In this document: positions 44,086 to 52,832 of the stretch, in pieces
Position numbering within the stretch: the first letter of the stretch is position 1
Layout: each line of letters opens with the position of its first letter
NCBI GenBank assembly: GCA_963781195.1
Contig: CAWAEZ010000004.1
Span: forward strand, 248,001-312,000
Length of the DNA stretch: 64,000 bases
Source: JAJPKK01 sp963781195
Lineage (GTDB): Bacteria > Pseudomonadota > Alphaproteobacteria > Rhizobiales > Xanthobacteraceae
Direction: 5' to 3'
Notes under the pieces: model-generated
Told to the model about the DNA's origin: nothing
Databases searched by the model: none
The model's input: the letters and a program-made list of their open reading frames with translations, nothing else
Position numbers and translations under genes: made by a program

Positions 44086-44307
44086 CGTGGCGCCACCGCC
44101 GCGCGCGGCCACGGTCATGGGCTCGAGCGTCGCGCAAGTTGCAGGATTCTCGCCCAGGATGACGATCACGATCGAAGGGCTGCGATGCGGCGGCTCATTC
44201 GGCTGCGCTTTCCCGGACCTGCCGGGCAAGCGCAAAGGACATGAGACTATGGCGAGGACACCTTTGGCATGCTCCATGAACGTCAACGCTCTGCACCGAT
44301 GCCATCC

Positions 44308-44715
44308 ATGACCCGTCGCCTGCCGCTCGGCTTGTTACTGTGCGGTTTGCTCGCTGCCTGCTCGCAGGACGCCGCGCCGGTCGCGGCCGCGGACTATCCC
44401 ACGAAGATCGTGGGCGGCTGGCAGGGCACGGTGGGAGACGACAGCGAGACGATAAGGTTCGAGTCCGACGGAAATTTCGTGTCCGAGGTGCGGCCGCGCG
44501 GTTTCATCAGCAATACGCTCGGCCAGGGTGTCACGGGCAGCATCCGCGGGACGTGGCAGATCAAGGGGAACACGATCACCCTCAAGGTCGGGAGCGCCCA
44601 GGACGAGCGTGTTGCGAACACGGTGACCACCAGTACGATCGAGAAGTTCGCGCCCAACGAGATCACCGTTAAGAGCAGCCGGGGAGACACATCGACCTTT
44701 CGACGCCTGTTGTAA
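44308..44715 (+). CDS. Small lipoprotein, lipocalin-like
   Basis: The 135-residue protein has a lipoprotein signal (MTRRLPLGLLLCGLLAAC with lipobox LAAC, acylated Cys18) and a single beta-rich domain: KIVGGWQGTVGDDSETIRFESDGNFVSEV, TGSIRGTWQIKGNTITLKVG and TIEKFAPNEITVKSSRGDTSTFRRL. The 'GxW…W.v.g..i.l' layout is that of small lipocalin-like or META-like lipoproteins. The function is unknown. The ATG at 44308 was chosen because it directly starts the signal peptide; upstream in-frame starts at 44299 and 44269 are less likely. Confidence 0.8.
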   Translation: MTRRLPLGLLLCGLLAACSQDAAPVAAADYPTKIVGGWQGTVGDDSETIRFESDGNFVSEVRPRGFISNTLGQGVTGSIRGTWQIKGNTITLKVGSAQDERVANTVTTSTIEKFAPNEITVKSSRGDTSTFRRLL

Positions 44716-44760
44716 GCGGCGACGAAAGCTCGCGACGCGGGCGTGGCGGGAAGGATGAGG

Positions 44761-46173
44761 ATGGCGGGTTTGCTCGACGCACCGGTCGCGGCCGATGAAG
44801 AAGCCGCCCTGTTCGCGCGCGCCGGTTTGCCCGACGCCGCCGCCCTCACGGCCGTGCCGGCGGTTACCGGTGATTTTCAAAACGACGTCGCGGCCTTCTC
44901 GATATACTGGCAAGCGTCGGCCGCCCTGCGCAGCCGGCTCGCGGCCAAGCCGGCCCGCAATGCGGCCGAAGCCGCGGCGTGCGAGATCATCCTGCGGGCG
45001 GAGCGCAAGGCGCGCGAAGACTTCCTCGCCGCGCATGTCGATGCGCTTTATCGCAAGCTCACCGGCGACCGCGGCCGTTTCGTCCGCGCCGAGGATCTGG
45101 TCTACGATGCCGCCGCGGCGGTGCCAGGGCTGGTGCCCTCCGTCGCTGCCGTGAGCCGGGAAGCCGCGCGGCCGCTCAAGGACAAGGACGGCCTGGAGAT
45201 CGATCAGGGCATCTTTCTCTCCCATGTCTTCGGCCATCCGCCGAGCGGCCGCCATCTCTGCCATGCCATGCTGCTGCCGCGGCCGGAAACGCCCGAGCGC
45301 CTCGCCCACGCCATCGCGCGCGGTGCGGTCGATTTCGGGGCAGCAGCCGTGTCGAGCCTCGGAGCGGCGTCCGTCGTCGAGATGCGCCACCCGCGGTTTC
45401 TCAACGCGCTCGACGACACGACGCTCGATGCCATCGAAGCCGCGGTCGATGTCGCGATCCTGCATCCGTCGACGGCCGTAGCGGTGCTGCGGGGAGGGGT
45501 GGTCGACCACCCGAAATATGCCGGGCGGCGGGTCTTTTCGGCCGGGATCAATCTCACCCGGCTCTACCAGGGCGAGATCTCCTATCTCTTCTACATCAAG
45601 CATATCCTGGGCTTCGAGCACAAAATCCTGCGCGGCCTCGCGCAACCCGACTGCGCGCCGGACGAAGCGACGCGCTCGACCGTCGAGAAGCCTTGGATCG
45701 CGGCGGTCGACGCCTTCGCCATCGGCGGCGGCTGTCAGCACCTCCTCGTCATGGATTACGTCCTGGCGGCGTCGGACGCCTATCTGACGCTGCCCGCGCG
45801 CAAGGAAGGCATCATTCCCGGGGCCGCCAACATGCGGCTGCCACGCTTCACCGGCGACCGCATCGCCCGTCAGGCGATCATGTATGGCCGCCGGCTCGAA
45901 TGCGACAGCGCGGAGGGGCGGCTCATCTGCGACGAGGTCGTGCCGCCGGCCGATATGGACACAGCGCTGGCGCGCGTGGTCGACGGCATGACCAGCTCCG
46001 GCGTGGTGAGCGCGGTCGCCAACCGGCGCGGATTTCGTGTCGTTCAGGAGCCGATCGACCTGTTTTTGCGGTATCTTGCCGTCTATGCGCGCGAGCAGGC
46101 CTACTGCCATTTCAGTCCGGCCCTGATCGCCAATCTTGAACAGCATTGGGACGCGAAGAATCGCCGAACCTAG
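44761..46173 (+). CDS. DpgC-like crotonase-superfamily protein (cofactor-independent dioxygenase homologue)
   Basis: The 470-residue protein has an N-terminal helical domain (about 1-190) and a crotonase core with GRRVFSAGINLTRLYQGEISYLFYIKHILGFEHKILRGL, EKPWIAAVDAFAIGGGCQHLLVMDYVLAASDAYLTLPARKEGIIPGAANMRL and a VSAVANRR end. This two-part design and these stretches match DpgC, the 3,5-dihydroxyphenylacetyl-CoA 1,2-dioxygenase of glycopeptide antibiotic producers, which uses O2 without metal or cofactor. The oxyanion-hole Gly-Gly-Gly and the Gln after them are kept. None of dpgA, dpgB or dpgD is nearby, so the physiological substrate is unclear. GGAAGG supports the ATG. Confidence 0.82.
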   Translation: MAGLLDAPVAADEEAALFARAGLPDAAALTAVPAVTGDFQNDVAAFSIYWQASAALRSRLAAKPARNAAEAAACEIILRAERKAREDFLAAHVDALYRKLTGDRGRFVRAEDLVYDAAAAVPGLVPSVAAVSREAARPLKDKDGLEIDQGIFLSHVFGHPPSGRHLCHAMLLPRPETPERLAHAIARGAVDFGAAAVSSLGAASVVEMRHPRFLNALDDTTLDAIEAAVDVAILHPSTAVAVLRGGVVDHPKYAGRRVFSAGINLTRLYQGEISYLFYIKHILGFEHKILRGLAQPDCAPDEATRSTVEKPWIAAVDAFAIGGGCQHLLVMDYVLAASDAYLTLPARKEGIIPGAANMRLPRFTGDRIARQAIMYGRRLECDSAEGRLICDEVVPPADMDTALARVVDGMTSSGVVSAVANRRGFRVVQEPIDLFLRYLAVYAREQAYCHFSPALIANLEQHWDAKNRRT

Positions 46174-46193
46174 GCGCACCGAGCGGGTGACAG

Positions 46194-47546
46194 ATGACCA
46201 TCACCAGTCCCTCCACCGAACCGGTCACCGAGACCCCCAACCTCCACCGCATCGTCGTGGTCGGTGGCGGCGCCGGCGGGCTCGAACTCGTCACCCGCCT
46301 CGGCGACTCGCTCGGCAAGCAGGGCCGCGCCGACGTCGCGCTGGTGGAGAAGGCGCGGACCCATTTGTGGAAGCCGCTGCTCCATGAGGTTGCCGCCGGC
46401 AGCATGGACGTGTCGCGGCACGAGCTCGATTACCTCGCGCAGGCCTATTGGCACGGCTTCCGTTTTCGTTTCGGCGAGATGATCGGTCTCGACCGGGCGC
46501 GCGGCCTCGTGCAGCTCGCCGCCAAATTCGACGAGGAGGGACGCGCCATCACGCCGCTGCGCGCGATTCCCTATGACACGCTGGTGATCGCCGTCGGCAG
46601 CGTCTCCAACGATTTCGGCACGCCTGGCGTCAAGGAGCATGCGATCTGCCTCGACACGCCGGAGGAGGCCCAGCGGTTCAACCGGCGCCTCATCAATGCG
46701 TGCCTGCGCGCCCACACCCAGGCGGAGCCGGTGCGGCCGGGGCAGCTTCACGTCGCCATCATAGGCGCGGGGGCGACCGGCACGGAATTGTCGGCGGAGC
46801 TGCACCGCACCTTACGCGGCGTGGTCGCCTTCGGGCTCGACAAGATCGATCCCGACAAGGACATCAAGATCACCCTCATCGAGGGGGCCGACCGCATCGT
46901 GCCGGCGCTGCCGCCGAGATTGTCCGAAGCGACCCGGAATCTGCTGGGCAAGCTCGGCGTCGTCGTCCGCACCGGCGCGCGGGTGACCTCGGTCGACGCG
47001 GAGGGCGTCCACCTCGCCGACGGCGGCTTCATCCCGTCCGAGCTCGTGGTGTGGGCGGCCGGCGTCCGCGGCCCCGACGTGCTCAAAAATCTCGACGGTC
47101 TCGAGGCGAGCGCGTCCGGCCAGCTGGTGGTCCGCCCAACCCTGCAGACGACGCGCGACGACAACATCTTCGCCATGGGCGATTGCGCCTACCTGGTGCC
47201 CGAGGGCGAGCAGCGCCCGGTCCCGCCGCGCGCCCAGGCGGCGCACCAGCAGGCCTCCCATCTCCTCAAGCAGATCAAGCGCCGCCTCGCCGGCGAGCCG
47301 GTGCAGCCGTTCGTCTATCACGACTTCGGGTCGTTGGTGTCGCTCGGCGAATTCTCGACGGTCGGCAGCCTGATGGGCTTCCTCGCCGGAAAGGGCATGT
47401 TGGTCGAGGGCTACGTCGCCCGCCTGATGTACCGCTCGCTCTACAAGATGCACGAGACGGCGCTGCACGGGCCGGTGAAAGTCGGCCTCGACACCGTCGC
47501 GCGACTGCTCACGCGGCGCACCGAGCCGCATGTGAAGCTGCATTGA
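46194..47546 (+). CDS. ndh: Type II NADH dehydrogenase (NDH-2)
   Basis: The 450-residue FAD-containing monotopic membrane enzyme oxidises NADH and reduces quinone without proton pumping. It has two Rossmann motifs, RIVVVGGGAGGLELVTRLGD (FAD) and HVAIIGAGATGTELSAEL (NADH), an FAMGDCAYL FAD-phosphate motif, and the C-terminal amphipathic region (YRSLYKMHETALHG) that binds membrane and quinone. It starts 20 bases after the DpgC-like gene, so the two may be co-transcribed. It converges on the PreP-type gene with a 22-base gap. Confidence 0.92.
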   Translation: MTITSPSTEPVTETPNLHRIVVVGGGAGGLELVTRLGDSLGKQGRADVALVEKARTHLWKPLLHEVAAGSMDVSRHELDYLAQAYWHGFRFRFGEMIGLDRARGLVQLAAKFDEEGRAITPLRAIPYDTLVIAVGSVSNDFGTPGVKEHAICLDTPEEAQRFNRRLINACLRAHTQAEPVRPGQLHVAIIGAGATGTELSAELHRTLRGVVAFGLDKIDPDKDIKITLIEGADRIVPALPPRLSEATRNLLGKLGVVVRTGARVTSVDAEGVHLADGGFIPSELVVWAAGVRGPDVLKNLDGLEASASGQLVVRPTLQTTRDDNIFAMGDCAYLVPEGEQRPVPPRAQAAHQQASHLLKQIKRRLAGEPVQPFVYHDFGSLVSLGEFSTVGSLMGFLAGKGMLVEGYVARLMYRSLYKMHETALHGPVKVGLDTVARLLTRRTEPHVKLH

Positions 47547-47568
47547 ACCGAACCGCCGCGCGCCGCTC

Positions 47569-50508
47569 CTACAGCACCCGCGAAACGGTCAGGAAGCCCG
47601 GCCGCTCCTTGTTGGCGTCCTCGATTGCCTGCTCCGAGCCGAGCACGGCGACGCGGCCATGGGTCGCGACCTCCGTCATCGCGTCGGCGAAATTTCGCAG
47701 GTCCGCCGCGGTGGTCGACAGGATCTCCTCGCGCATCGTCTGGCGCGCCTCGTCGGTGTCGCCGATCAGGTAGCGCTGCATCGAGGCGTAGCCCTTGGCG
47801 TCGGGGAGGCGATAGGTGTCGACCTCGCCGATGGTGCCGACGATGTTGCGCGTCAGCTCGGCGGGCTCGAGAGCCGCGCCTCTGAGAAAATCGGCGGTGC
47901 GGTCGTAGACGTCGAGCGACGCCAGCAGGTTGGGGTCGCGGTAGGACACGAAGGTGAAGCCGCCGGAGTAGCGGTCGAACGAGCATTGCCCGCCATAGGC
48001 GCCGCCCTGCACGCGGATCTTGTCCCACAGATAGCTCGTGCGCAGGTAGCGCCGCGCGACGATGTGGCTGCCGCTCGGCTTCACGCCGGCCCGATAGAGG
48101 TCTGCGCCCTTGCCGACGTAGTTGACCTTGGCCGGGATGACGAGACCTTCGGCGCGCGGCGTGTCGGCGACTTGCCAGGGCGCGGTCTTGACCCCGGCAT
48201 TGGGCAGGGCGGCGAGAAAATCGCCGAGCAGCGGCTCGATATGATGCCAGTCGGCGGCGGAGGCCGTGACGTTGCACAGCATGGCGGCGCGGTTGAGAAG
48301 GGTCGTGCGGATTTGTTCGAGCGCGGCATGGACGCCGCTCCACCCGGTTTCGATCTCGTCGACGAGCTTGCGCAGGAAGAACAGGTAGCTGATGCCGCCC
48401 ATCTGCTCGTCGGCCCAGCCCGACTCGGAGAAGTTGGCGCGCAGCCGTCCGTCCACATAGCTCGAGCCGGCGGGCACCAGGTGCGACTCGACCGCGGCCT
48501 TCTCCTCGAGCGCGAGTTGGCGGAACCGGTCGCGGTTGTCGAGCCGGGCCCGGGTCAAGATGTCGTGCAGGATTTCCAGCAGCTCGCCGCTCTGTTCCGG
48601 CAACGCCTTGCCGCGCAGCGTGAGCCACGCCGTGCAGTCCGTCCGGCCGCGCACCGCCGATGTCCACCGGTGCGGCCGGATGCCGCCCGTGGAGCGGCCG
48701 ATCCGCTGCGACAGGCGCACGAAGTCCTCGTTGCCGACGCCCGTTTCAAGAAGGGCACGGCTGAACAGCGACACATAAGGGATGAGGTCGGCCGGCAGGG
48801 TGTGCAGGTCGAAACCGATGTCGAGATAGATGATGCCGTTGGTGAAGAGGTCGTGATAGAGCACGCGCGTGTCGCGCAGCGTCGTCACCTCGATCGGGGT
48901 CGTCTTGTTGCGCTTGGGCAGGTCGGCGAGCGTCAGCGTCGGGATCGAGGCGAGCGCCTCGGGCGAATCGGGCCGCTCCTGCATTGCCTTGAGCGCATGG
49001 GTCGTCTCGATGGCGGCCTCGACGTCGGCCTTGCTCATGCCGGCGCGTACCTTGGCGAGCCGCGCATCTTCTTCCCGGGTCTCGCGCTCCGCCTGCTGCT
49101 GGTCCGGCTTGAGCACCAGCACGGTGCGGTGCCGGCTGGCAACCAGCTGGCTGCGCATGAGGGTTTCGAAATAAGGCTCGCCGGCGGCGACGTGCGACTT
49201 GATCGCGGCGAGCGGCGCCTCGAAGGCGAGGGGAGAGAGCGGGTCGCGGCCGTGCAGCCAGGACCGCAGCGAGCGCAGCATGAACACGATGCCGCGCGGG
49301 AATGCGCCGGTGTTGTTCTCGCGCAGGTGGAACTCGACGGTGTTGAGCGCGGCATCGAGCGTCGGCGGATCGATGCCCTTGTCCGCCAGCGTGGAGATCG
49401 TCTCGAGGATCAGGCGCTCCACCTTCTCCGCGTCGGCCGCGTCGATGCCCTTGAGGCCGATCGAGAACATCGGCTGGCGCAAGCCGTCGTCGAGGCCGCT
49501 GCCGGCCAGGGCTTCGCCCAGCCCGGAATCGATCAGCGCCTTGTAGAGCGGTGCGGCGGCGGTGCCGATCAGGATGTGCTCGAGGATGTCGAGCGCCAGC
49601 GCGCGTTCGACATCGGCCGGCTCGTCGAACATCCAGTTCACGGTCACCATGGTTTCCCGGGGCGCCGCCTCGTCCGCAGATCGTTGCCGCTCCTCGTTGC
49701 CGGCGGCGTAGGTGCGGGTGAGCCGCTTGGGCTCCGGAAAGCGCGGCTGCAGCGGCACGTCGAACTTCGCGTCGATCGGGCTGAACTCGGCGAGCCGGGC
49801 GCCGAGCAGACGCAGCCGTTCGTCGGGATCGTCGTCGCCGTAGAAGAAAAACTTCGCGTTCGAGGGGTGGTAGTGGCGCTGGTGAAACGATTTCAGCTCT
49901 TCGTAGCTGAGGTCGGGGATGTGCTTGGGATCGCCCCCGGAGTCGAGGCCGTAGGTGATGTCGGGATAGAGCGAGCGCTGCGACAACTCGCGCAGCATGC
50001 TGTCGGGCGACGAATAGTTGCCCTTCATCTCGTTGAATACGACGCCCTTGTAGATCAGCGGCGCCTCGGGCGACTCGAGCTCGTAGTGCCAGCCTTCCTG
50101 CTGGAAGATCTGCGGGGTCAGGCGCGGGAAGAACACGGCGTCGAGATAGACGTCGACGAGATTGTAGAAATCCTGCACGTTCTGGCTCGCGACCGGATAG
50201 CAAGTCTTGTCCGGGAACGTCATCGCGTTGAGGAAGGTGTTGAGCGAACCTTTCATCAGCTCGACGAACGGCTCCTTGATCGGATATTTGCGCGACCCGC
50301 ACAGCACCGAATGCTCGAGGATGTGGGCGACGCCGGTGGAATCCGCCGGCGGCGTCGCGAAACTCACGCCGAACACCTTGTTCTCGTCACTGTTGACGAG
50401 CGACAGCAGCTCCGCGCCGGTCGGAACGTGACGGTAGAGCCGCGCCGTGGAGTTGATCTCAGGCACTTGGTGTTCGCGGATGAGCTCAAATCCATGGGTC
50501 GCCGACAT
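47569..50508 (-). CDS. M16C-family metalloprotease, PreP-type
   Basis: The 979-residue zinc protease related to presequence protease and pitrilysin has the inverted motif H62-x2-E65-H66 (VAHILEHSVLCGS) in the first of two M16 halves; the second half lacks it, as in all members. PVASQNVQDFYNLVDVYLDAVFFP and NNTGAFPRGIVFMLRSLRSWLHGRDPL are PreP-like. It degrades short unstructured peptides in a closed chamber. There is no signal peptide, so it is cytoplasmic. The ATG at 50508 (MSATHGFELI) is chosen because similarity starts there; 61 upstream codons are open but unlikely. Confidence 0.92.
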   Translation of the reverse strand: MSATHGFELIREHQVPEINSTARLYRHVPTGAELLSLVNSDENKVFGVSFATPPADSTGVAHILEHSVLCGSRKYPIKEPFVELMKGSLNTFLNAMTFPDKTCYPVASQNVQDFYNLVDVYLDAVFFPRLTPQIFQQEGWHYELESPEAPLIYKGVVFNEMKGNYSSPDSMLRELSQRSLYPDITYGLDSGGDPKHIPDLSYEELKSFHQRHYHPSNAKFFFYGDDDPDERLRLLGARLAEFSPIDAKFDVPLQPRFPEPKRLTRTYAAGNEERQRSADEAAPRETMVTVNWMFDEPADVERALALDILEHILIGTAAAPLYKALIDSGLGEALAGSGLDDGLRQPMFSIGLKGIDAADAEKVERLILETISTLADKGIDPPTLDAALNTVEFHLRENNTGAFPRGIVFMLRSLRSWLHGRDPLSPLAFEAPLAAIKSHVAAGEPYFETLMRSQLVASRHRTVLVLKPDQQQAERETREEDARLAKVRAGMSKADVEAAIETTHALKAMQERPDSPEALASIPTLTLADLPKRNKTTPIEVTTLRDTRVLYHDLFTNGIIYLDIGFDLHTLPADLIPYVSLFSRALLETGVGNEDFVRLSQRIGRSTGGIRPHRWTSAVRGRTDCTAWLTLRGKALPEQSGELLEILHDILTRARLDNRDRFRQLALEEKAAVESHLVPAGSSYVDGRLRANFSESGWADEQMGGISYLFFLRKLVDEIETGWSGVHAALEQIRTTLLNRAAMLCNVTASAADWHHIEPLLGDFLAALPNAGVKTAPWQVADTPRAEGLVIPAKVNYVGKGADLYRAGVKPSGSHIVARRYLRTSYLWDKIRVQGGAYGGQCSFDRYSGGFTFVSYRDPNLLASLDVYDRTADFLRGAALEPAELTRNIVGTIGEVDTYRLPDAKGYASMQRYLIGDTDEARQTMREEILSTTAADLRNFADAMTEVATHGRVAVLGSEQAIEDANKERPGFLTVSRVL

Positions 50509-50741
50509 CAGGGCCTCTCGGGGGATGGTATGCAGGTGCAACCACGCCAAGATAGTCCCGCGGCGGCGTTTTGGAAGGCCTGGGGGCGGCGTTTGTTGCC
50601 GCTCGTCTCGGCTAAGCCCTTGGCCGGCATGCCAAAGCGAATGCGTTCGCGACACCGTCCACAGGGGCCGGAAAGAGGCGAAGCCCGGCAAGGCGGCCGA
50701 AGGCCGCGCGTCGATCGGTCAGACGGCGCTCCGTCGTCGGG

Positions 50742-51029
50742 CTACCGACACACCACGACCACCAGCGCCGGTTGCGAGCCGTAGCCATATCGGTTGTCGA
50801 CCGCGACGGTCTGGCAACCGGGATCGCCCAGCCGGGTGCGGATACGACGATGTTCCGCCTCGCGCGCGAGTTCGCGCCGGCCATCATAGAGGTCCAGGCG
50901 ATTGGGAGCGATGCTTCTCTGAAATTCCGCCAGCGTGACCATATCGGCGAATCCGTCGGCATCCGCCGCGAGGCCGGGCGATGCTGCCGCTGCGAGGGCT
51001 GCGGCAACCGCCGGGATCGTAAGCTTCAT
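50742..51029 (-). CDS. Small secreted hypothetical protein
   Basis: The 95-residue protein has a signal peptide (MKLTIPAVAAALAAAASPGLA) and a mature part with MVTLAEFQRSIAPNRLDLYDGRRELAREAEHRRIRTRLGDPGCQTVAVDN and one cysteine. The family is not recognised. The start is where the signal peptide begins; upstream in-frame ATGs at 51047 and 51104 are possible. The ribosome-binding site is weak. Confidence 0.6.
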   Translation of the reverse strand: MKLTIPAVAAALAAAASPGLAADADGFADMVTLAEFQRSIAPNRLDLYDGRRELAREAEHRRIRTRLGDPGCQTVAVDNRYGYGSQPALVVVVCR

Positions 51030-51482
51030 GGTACGCGCAGACGTCATGGAAATGGCTTTCGTTGAACAAGCGGCAACGCGAAAGGCGTCCGTCCGATCCT
51101 TCAATCACAAGCAGCTTACCAAACGCTTCCGGGATGGCGTCAAACGCTTGCTTGCGGCGCGTCACGCCATGGCGATTGCCGGCATCTTGGTAGTTTCGAA
51201 GTCGTAGCACCGAATATTGGAAAACGGATTGCAAATTGCCACCGCTGAAATTCAATTTCACAGGAAAAAACGCCGTCTCCCAAACATGAGTCGGCGCTGC
51301 CGCATGCCGAGAGTTCGTCGGATCGCGCCGCCAAGCCATGGGAACGTGATTGCCACGTGATTGCCGGCCGCTCGAAGACGTCTGTGCGCCACCGCGACCG
51401 GTGGGAGGGGGCGCTTGACTGGATCAGGCCCTGCGGGTTCAAGCTTTCGGTCCCGGCTGCAGCCGTGGTGGGAGGATCACCC
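51030..51482. other. Intergenic region without a recognisable gene
   Basis: These 453 bases lie between two divergent small genes. No frame on either strand has protein-like composition or a ribosome-binding site. The final 20 bases carry the GGAGG site of the cytochrome gene. Around 51190-51260 it is locally AT-rich, the most likely place for promoters. Confidence 0.45.
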
Positions 51483-51974
51483 ATGAAAGCGGATCCCGAC
51501 GCACTGCGCCGCTGGTTGCGGACCCGGCGCAGGCTCGATCCACGGCCGGCGATCCGGCGTCGCCTCCCGGCAGCGGTGTTCCTCGGCGCCGGCTTCTTGG
51601 GCGGCCTGATTGCGGCGGTCGCTTCGGCGTCGGCCCAGGAAACAATTCTCGCCGCCGGAGAAGCGGCGTGGGACAAGGCCGGATGCCTGCAATGTCACGG
51701 CGCTTCCGGCGAGGGCGGCAGCGGCGGCGAGTTTCCCGCCGGTCCGAGCCTGCGCACGACGCGGCTCGACCGGGCGGCTCTCGTCGAGGCGATCAGCTGC
51801 GGGCTCCCCGGCACGCCGATGCCATCGTGGCTCGACGGCGCCTATACCAAGCGTTCCTGCTACGGTTTTCCGCTCGGTCCGGCTCCGGCCGAGATCACGG
51901 CGACGCCGGTCCTGAGTACCGGCGAGGTCGAAGCGCTGGTGGATTTTCTCGCCGCCAGGTTCGTCGGGCATTAG
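51483..51974 (+). CDS. Secreted or membrane-anchored c-type cytochrome
   Basis: The 163-residue protein has a basic N terminus, an uncleaved or cleaved signal helix (AAVFLGAGFLGGLIAAVASASAQ), and a mono-haem domain with C68-L-Q-C71-H72 and a PGTPMPSWLDG segment offering the axial Met. The haem domain is small (about 95 residues). A GGAGG site precedes the ATG. It lies next to the PQQ alcohol dehydrogenase locus on the opposite strand and could take electrons from that enzyme; this is inferred from proximity only. Confidence 0.85.
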   Translation: MKADPDALRRWLRTRRRLDPRPAIRRRLPAAVFLGAGFLGGLIAAVASASAQETILAAGEAAWDKAGCLQCHGASGEGGSGGEFPAGPSLRTTRLDRAALVEAISCGLPGTPMPSWLDGAYTKRSCYGFPLGPAPAEITATPVLSTGEVEALVDFLAARFVGH

Positions 51975-52118
51975 CGGACGCGAGAGCGAAGCAACCGGCT
52001 CATTGGGCTTCAAGCGCCCCCTCCGGCAAGCGGGAGAGGGGACGATCCCGCAGGCTGCTCGCGGGACACGGTTTGTCGGTGACTGCGCAGCGGGAAAATG
52101 ACGGCGCGAGCCGCGCGG

Positions 52119-52832
52119 CTATTTCCCGCGGGCGTCGCTCGCCACCGTCTGCATGCGCGCCGAGCTTTCGAACTGGTTGACGGTCGGCAGGCCGGTGTTG
52201 GGATCGATCAGCGCTTGGCCCGGCTTGTGGTAGTAGCGGCTCTCCACCACGACATCCTGACCGTCCGCGGTCGTGCGGCAGCGCTCCTTGACGAAGCTCC
52301 CGTCGATCGCCGTTTCTCCGTCGGCCGGGGCGAGATCCTCGCAGGCCCACCCGTCGGTGCCGAACCGGGCCTTGAAGGCGACCGCGACCGTCCAGGCGGA
52401 CATCCGCAGCTCCTCGTCCGCATGGGGGTCGGTGACGATCCTATAGCCCTGGACGCGCCCCGCGGGATCGACGAGGAGGGACAGGATCACCGGCTGGCCC
52501 AGCACCACCATGGCATTGCTGCGGGCGATGGCGTCCGGATCGCGCGCCGCCCGCGCGATGTATTCGAGCTCGTCGTCGTAGCGGAACCAGACCTCGCGCA
52601 GCCCCGAGGGTTCCGCGCGGCATTTCGCGAAGTTGTCGAAACTGCCGAGCGGCAATCCGGGCGGTCCGCCATTGGTGCCGCAGGCGGGATCGACGAACGC
52701 CTCGTCCGGCAGGTCGCCGACGGGGGTGCCGGGCACGACATCCCAGACCTGCGGCGTCTGCGGTGCCGCGAGGGCGCCCGTACCGGCCGTGGCCAGGGCG
52801 AGTGCGATCCCCGCGGCGCGCGCGCCACGCAT
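52119..52832 (-). CDS. Periplasmic protein of unknown function linked to the PQQ dehydrogenase
   Basis: The 237-residue protein has a signal peptide (ARAAGIALALATAGTGALAAP) and an unrecognised mature domain with several Cys residues (VDPACGTNGG, NFAKCRAEP, GWACEDLAP, KERCRTT), an REVWFRYDDELEYIARAARDP helix, and VILSLLVDPAGRVQGYRIVTDP. The start overlaps the stop of the PQQ dehydrogenase by one base (TGATG), so it is translated with it. It may be a chaperone or electron-transfer partner of that enzyme. The function is not known. Confidence 0.75.
   Translation of the reverse strand: MRGARAAGIALALATAGTGALAAPQTPQVWDVVPGTPVGDLPDEAFVDPACGTNGGPPGLPLGSFDNFAKCRAEPSGLREVWFRYDDELEYIARAARDPDAIARSNAMVVLGQPVILSLLVDPAGRVQGYRIVTDPHADEELRMSAWTVAVAFKARFGTDGWACEDLAPADGETAIDGSFVKERCRTTADGQDVVVESRYYHKPGQALIDPNTGLPTVNQFESSARMQTVASDARGK

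Noticed and set aside
47659..50784. A 1041-codon plus-strand open frame opposite the PreP-type protease
   Set aside because: The product is a shadow rich in Arg, Leu, Val and Glu with no motif; the protease has the HxxEH motif and family-wide similarity.
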